Notes under the pieces: model-generated
The model's database searches: none
What the model was told of the DNA's origin: nothing
What the model saw: only the letters and a program-made list of their open reading frames with translations
Program-made: the position numbers and the translations under genes
Part shown: positions 61,002-64,000 of the stretch, piece by piece
Layout: each line of letters begins with the position of its first letter
Numbering within the stretch: position 1 is the stretch's first letter
From: Armatimonadota bacterium
Lineage (GTDB): Bacteria; Armatimonadota; UBA5829
Assembly (NCBI GenBank): GCA_039679645.1
Contig: JBDKUO010000005.1
Location: 1-64,000, forward strand
Length of the DNA stretch: 64,000 nucleotides
Direction of reading: 5' to 3'

Positions 61002-62656
61002 TGAGATACGCGCTGGGGATCGACTTTGGAACGCTCTCAGCCCGCGCTCTGCTGGTGGATGTAGAGACCGGCTGTGAGGTCGCGACAAGCGTCTATGAGT
61101 ATCCACACGGTGTGATTGACGATGTGTTGCCCGCCTCGGGCGAGAAACTGCCGCCTGACTGGGCTCTTCAGGACCCTCGTGATTACCTGACGGCTCTTGA
61201 AAAAATCGTCCGAAGCGTAATGGCAGATGCAGACGCGAAGCCTCAATACGTAGTCGGGATAGGCCTGGACTTCACTGCATGCACGATACTGCCCATAGAC
61301 AAAAATGGTGATCCATTGTGCTTCGACCCCAGGTGGGAGAAAAACCCGCATGCATGGGTCAAGCTCTGGAAGCATCATGCGGCTCAGCCGGAGGCGAACA
61401 GAATAACAGAAACAGCCCTGGCACTGGGTGAGACTTTTCTGAACAGATACGGCGGCAAAGTCAGCTCAGAGTGGCTTTTTCCGAAGGTCCTGCAGATACT
61501 CGATGAGTCACCAGAGGTATATGATGCGGCGGACAAGTTCATAGAAGCGGGTGACTGGATCGCAATGAAGCTCACCGGCGTCGAGGCAAGAAGCGCATGC
61601 GCAGCGGGATATAAATCTATGTGGAGCAAAAAAGAAGGCTTCCCGTCAAATGACTTCCTGCGCGCGCTGGACCCGAGGATTGAACACATAATCGATGAGA
61701 AGATGAACCGTAATATCCTGCCTGTAGGAGCAAAATCAGGCGAGCTTACATCAGAGATGGCTCAAATTTTAGGACTTGCGCCCGGAACAGCAGTAGCAGT
61801 CTCTGTTATTGATGCGCATGCCGCTGTCCCGGCTGCCACAGTCACCAAAGACGGCACGATGGTAATAATCATGGGCACCAGCAGTTGCCATATCATTCTC
61901 GGCAGGCAGCCCAGAAATGTCGAAGGCATCTCGGGGTATGTCGAGGACGGAGTCATACCGGGATACTACGGTTTTGAAGCCGGGCAGTGCTGTGTGGGAG
62001 ACCACTTCGCATGGTTTGTCGAAAACTGCGTCCCGGCATCATATATTAATGAAGCAGATTCTCGCGGGGTCGGCATACACGATCTGCTTATCGAAAAAGC
62101 TTCGAAGCTGAAGCCGGGCGAGAGCGGTCTGCTGGCTCTCGACTGGTGGAACGGCAACAGAAGCGTGCTGGTAGATGCCGACCTCACCGGCATGATCGTG
62201 GGCATGAAGCTGGACACTAAGCCTGAAGATATATACCGGGCTCTCATCGAGGCGACTGCTTTCGGCACGAAGGTAATAATCGACGCTTTCGAGCGCAATG
62301 GTATTGCCGTTGACGAAATCGTCGCCTGTGGGGGTCTGGCGGAGAAGAACCAACTGCTGATGCAGATATATGCGGATGTCACAAACAGAGAGTTCAAAGT
62401 AGCCGCGTCCGCCCAGACATGCGCGCTAGGCTCGGCTATGTGGGGAGCTGTAGCCGCAGGCAGGGCAAAAGGCGGGTATGACAACGTAACCCAGGCTGCG
62501 GAGAAGATGGCATCTGTAAAGGACATCAGTTACAAGCCCGATCCGAAAAATCACGCCATATATTCGCGGCTCTTTGCCGAATATATGAAGCTGCATGACT
62601 ACTTCGGGCGCGGCGAAAATAATGTGATGAAAGTCCTCAAAGAAATCGCAGACTAA
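61001..62656 (+). CDS. FGGY-family kinase, ribulokinase-like
   Basis: 551 residues. GIDFGTLSARALLVDVETG is the N-terminal phosphate motif of ribulokinases, and VDEIVACGGLAEKNQLLMQI the C-terminal FGGY region. Length equals AraB. With the isomerase upstream it forms an isomerase-kinase pair for a pentose or deoxyhexose, probably L-ribulose or a similar ketose (inference). Ends convergently with the DeoR gene, overlapping 4 bases. Confidence 0.92.
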   Translation: MRYALGIDFGTLSARALLVDVETGCEVATSVYEYPHGVIDDVLPASGEKLPPDWALQDPRDYLTALEKIVRSVMADADAKPQYVVGIGLDFTACTILPIDKNGDPLCFDPRWEKNPHAWVKLWKHHAAQPEANRITETALALGETFLNRYGGKVSSEWLFPKVLQILDESPEVYDAADKFIEAGDWIAMKLTGVEARSACAAGYKSMWSKKEGFPSNDFLRALDPRIEHIIDEKMNRNILPVGAKSGELTSEMAQILGLAPGTAVAVSVIDAHAAVPAATVTKDGTMVIIMGTSSCHIILGRQPRNVEGISGYVEDGVIPGYYGFEAGQCCVGDHFAWFVENCVPASYINEADSRGVGIHDLLIEKASKLKPGESGLLALDWWNGNRSVLVDADLTGMIVGMKLDTKPEDIYRALIEATAFGTKVIIDAFERNGIAVDEIVACGGLAEKNQLLMQIYADVTNREFKVAASAQTCALGSAMWGAVAAGRAKGGYDNVTQAAEKMASVKDISYKPDPKNHAIYSRLFAEYMKLHDYFGRGENNVMKVLKEIAD

Positions 62657-63414
62657 TCTTCATCTTCGGCAATCAGTACCTTGACGCCGCGTTCTTCAAG
62701 ATTGGCGCGGTCTCGTGGGGAAATTCCGGAATCAGTTACCAGATACTGGACCTGCTGAGGGACTGCAAAGCGAGCAAATGAACGGCGATTGAACTTGGAG
62801 CTGTCCGCTACCACAACAACACGGAACGAAGAACGTATCATCGCCTGCTTCAGGGACGCGGCATGAAGATCGGTAACATAAAAGCCTTCCCTGCTGTCCG
62901 CGCCGTCACAGTCCACAAACAGAGTGTCTACTGTAAGACCCACAAGCGCCTGCTCCGTCAAGGGTCCAAAGAGACTGGGACTGTCGTCTCTGAGAAAACC
63001 GCCTAGAAGCAGAATTTTGACACGTGACCCGTATAGAGCCTGCGCAACTCCAAGAGACGTGGTGGCGAGTGTGATTCCCATATCTCGCGGAAGTTGAAGG
63101 GCAACCTCAAATGAGAAAGGCCCACTGTCCACCATTACGGTTTCCCCATCACTTATCAGGGTTGCCGCAAGCTTTCCCATAGCTATGCTTTTGGAAGAGC
63201 CATCCTGCTCCGGGATTGCACCGCGCAGGTAACGCAGCTTGCCTGCAACTATAGCGCCTCCATGATTTCGAATGGCAAGACCTTCATCCTCAAGATATGA
63301 CAGGTCCCGCCGGATTGTCATCTGAGACACGCCAAAGCGCTCAGCCAAGTCCTGAACACTGACTTCCTGCTCTGATGTTAAAAGTTTGCTTATCTCTGTT
63401 TGGCGAAGATTCAT
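62653..63414 (-). CDS. DeoR family transcriptional regulator
   Basis: 253 residues. N-terminal helix-turn-helix VQDLAERFGVSQMTIRRDLSYLEDEG and a sugar-phosphate-binding domain (SDGETVMVDSGPFSFEVALQL; VVVADSSKFNRRSFA) are typical of DeoR/GlpR repressors. It probably senses a phosphorylated sugar made by the neighbouring kinase and represses adjacent genes. A palindrome lies 43 bases upstream. Confidence 0.93.
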   Translation of the reverse strand: MNLRQTEISKLLTSEQEVSVQDLAERFGVSQMTIRRDLSYLEDEGLAIRNHGGAIVAGKLRYLRGAIPEQDGSSKSIAMGKLAATLISDGETVMVDSGPFSFEVALQLPRDMGITLATTSLGVAQALYGSRVKILLLGGFLRDDSPSLFGPLTEQALVGLTVDTLFVDCDGADSREGFYVTDLHAASLKQAMIRSSFRVVVVADSSKFNRRSFARFAVPQQVQYLVTDSGISPRDRANLEERGVKVLIAEDED

Positions 63415-63457
63415 CTTGTCTGCCAGCTTATATAATAGTCAGATCATATACTAATAC

Positions 63458-63477
63458 GGTACAATACTAATTGTACC
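63458..63477. promoter_or_regulatory. Candidate DeoR operator
   Basis: Perfect inverted repeat GGTACAAT (63458-63465) / ATTGTACC (63470-63477) around ACTA, between the DeoR gene and the divergent uronate-isomerase-like gene. Confidence 0.62.
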
Positions 63478-63622
63478 ACATCCTTGTGTCCGCCGCCATA
63501 TGTAATTTATACAAATGGACAATGAATAAAGGAATTTGATAGTTTACTCGACGCCTGCATCAACGGATTCAATTACCGATCTCGTTGAAGAGACACCGTA
63601 TTATCCATGAACTCAGCCTCTT

Positions 63623-63666
63623 TTGTCAATGTTTCAGTTGACAATGATCGCGAATGGAACTATTCT
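63623..63666 (+). promoter_or_regulatory. Promoter of the uronate-isomerase-like gene
   Basis: TTGACA (63638-63643), 17-nt spacer, TATTCT (63661-63666). The -35 is the right half of an inverted repeat TTGTCAA (63623-63629) / TTGACAA (63638-63644), a likely repressor site. Confidence 0.62.
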
Positions 63667-63706
63667 ATTCCTGACAATGTAAACGGTTACACGATACGGG
63701 AGAATA

Positions 63707-64000
63707 ATGGAAATAACCACTACCAACATCCGAGATATGGTCACGAGGGCTGTCATGGAGACAGCGGTGACCGATATCCACACTCATATCTATCCACACT
63801 GCTTTGGAGAAATTCTGCTCTGGGGAATTGACGAACTGTTGACCTATCACTACCTGGTTGCCGAGACCATGCGCTGGGTCGATATCACGTATGAAAAGTT
63901 CTGGACAATGTCCAAGACCGACCAGGCCGATCTTGTGTGGAAGACACTCTTTATTGATCACTCGCCGGTCAGCGAGGCATGTCGGGGAGTGCTGACCACT
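63707..64000 (+). CDS. Uronate isomerase-like metal hydrolase, 5' part
   Basis: 98 residues to the window end; the gene continues beyond. VTDIHTHIYPHCFGEILLWG carries the HxH metal motif of the amidohydrolase fold, and LLTYHYLVAETMRW is like the N-terminal region of uronate isomerases. They convert glucuronate or galacturonate to the keto forms. GGGAG lies 5 bases before the ATG. Divergent from DeoR, likely part of the same sugar regulon. Confidence 0.75.
   Translation, partial: MEITTTNIRDMVTRAVMETAVTDIHTHIYPHCFGEILLWGIDELLTYHYLVAETMRWVDITYEKFWTMSKTDQADLVWKTLFIDHSPVSEACRGVLTT

Overview
The window looks like chromosome of a diderm, flagellated bacterium of about 50-55% G+C (estimated by eye). 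An outer membrane is indicated by FlgH/FlgI ring proteins and a beta-barrel porin. A very short PEP-CTERM protein, many sugar-catabolic modules under LacI/GntR/DeoR control, a FliW-CsrA-flagellin cluster and abundant intergenic short repeats together suggest Armatimonadota. That placement is inference from gene content only; the partial 5S rRNA was not used for it.

Layout. 1-140: 3' end of a 5S rRNA and its terminator. 171-3411 (minus): a six-hairpin glycosidase-like protein and a DUF1015 protein. 3495-19784 (minus): one long late-flagellar block in transcription order flgF, flgG, flgA, flgH, flgI, flgJ (rod-binding part only), flgM, flgN, flgK, flgL, fliW, csrA, flagellin 2, flagellin 1, fliD, fliS, a fliT-like gene and an M14 zinc carboxypeptidase coupled by ATGA to the fliT-like gene. 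flgF and flagellin 2 share a sigma-28-like promoter with a nearly identical 19-nt core. 20070-21344 (plus): a 63-residue PEP-CTERM protein and an alpha/beta-hydrolase with His at the nucleophile position. 21341-26072 (minus): LacI regulator, M20 peptidase, Gfo/Idh oxidoreductase, class III aminotransferase. 26222-35185: DUF2156, CBS pair, a homocysteine methyltransferase/MTHFR fusion, panD, glutamate formiminotransferase, tRNA-Ser(GCT), glnS, a coiled-coil protein and a Memo-family protein. 35286-39199: a large SLBB export-type protein followed by a membrane NlpC/P60 protein. 39295-43670 (minus): a zinc/manganese-type ABC transporter, a porin and a small Cys/His-rich protein. 43733-48369 (minus): GntR regulator, ceramidase-like hydrolase, DegT aminotransferase, medium-chain dehydrogenase. 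48536-54950 (plus): proA, nadD, LCP ligase, rsfS, TPR/membrane protein, glycosidase. 55032-64000: a secreted low-complexity protein, a GH38 alpha-mannosidase (minus), a sugar isomerase and FGGY kinase pair, a DeoR regulator and the start of a uronate-isomerase-like gene cut by the window end.

The least ordinary content is the repeat landscape. Heptanucleotide tandem repeats sit in at least nine gene-to-gene junctions, four of them inside a composite element just upstream of minus-strand ribosome binding sites. Several small palindrome families recur (three copies of one, two each of two others), and some copies are translated inside open reading frames. Two catabolic operons share the same logic (regulator, amide-hydrolase-type enzyme, dehydrogenase, aminotransferase) built from unrelated protein families. 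rsfS appears to start at an ATC codon behind a good ribosome binding site. No CRISPR array, transposase, integrase or phage gene was recognised.
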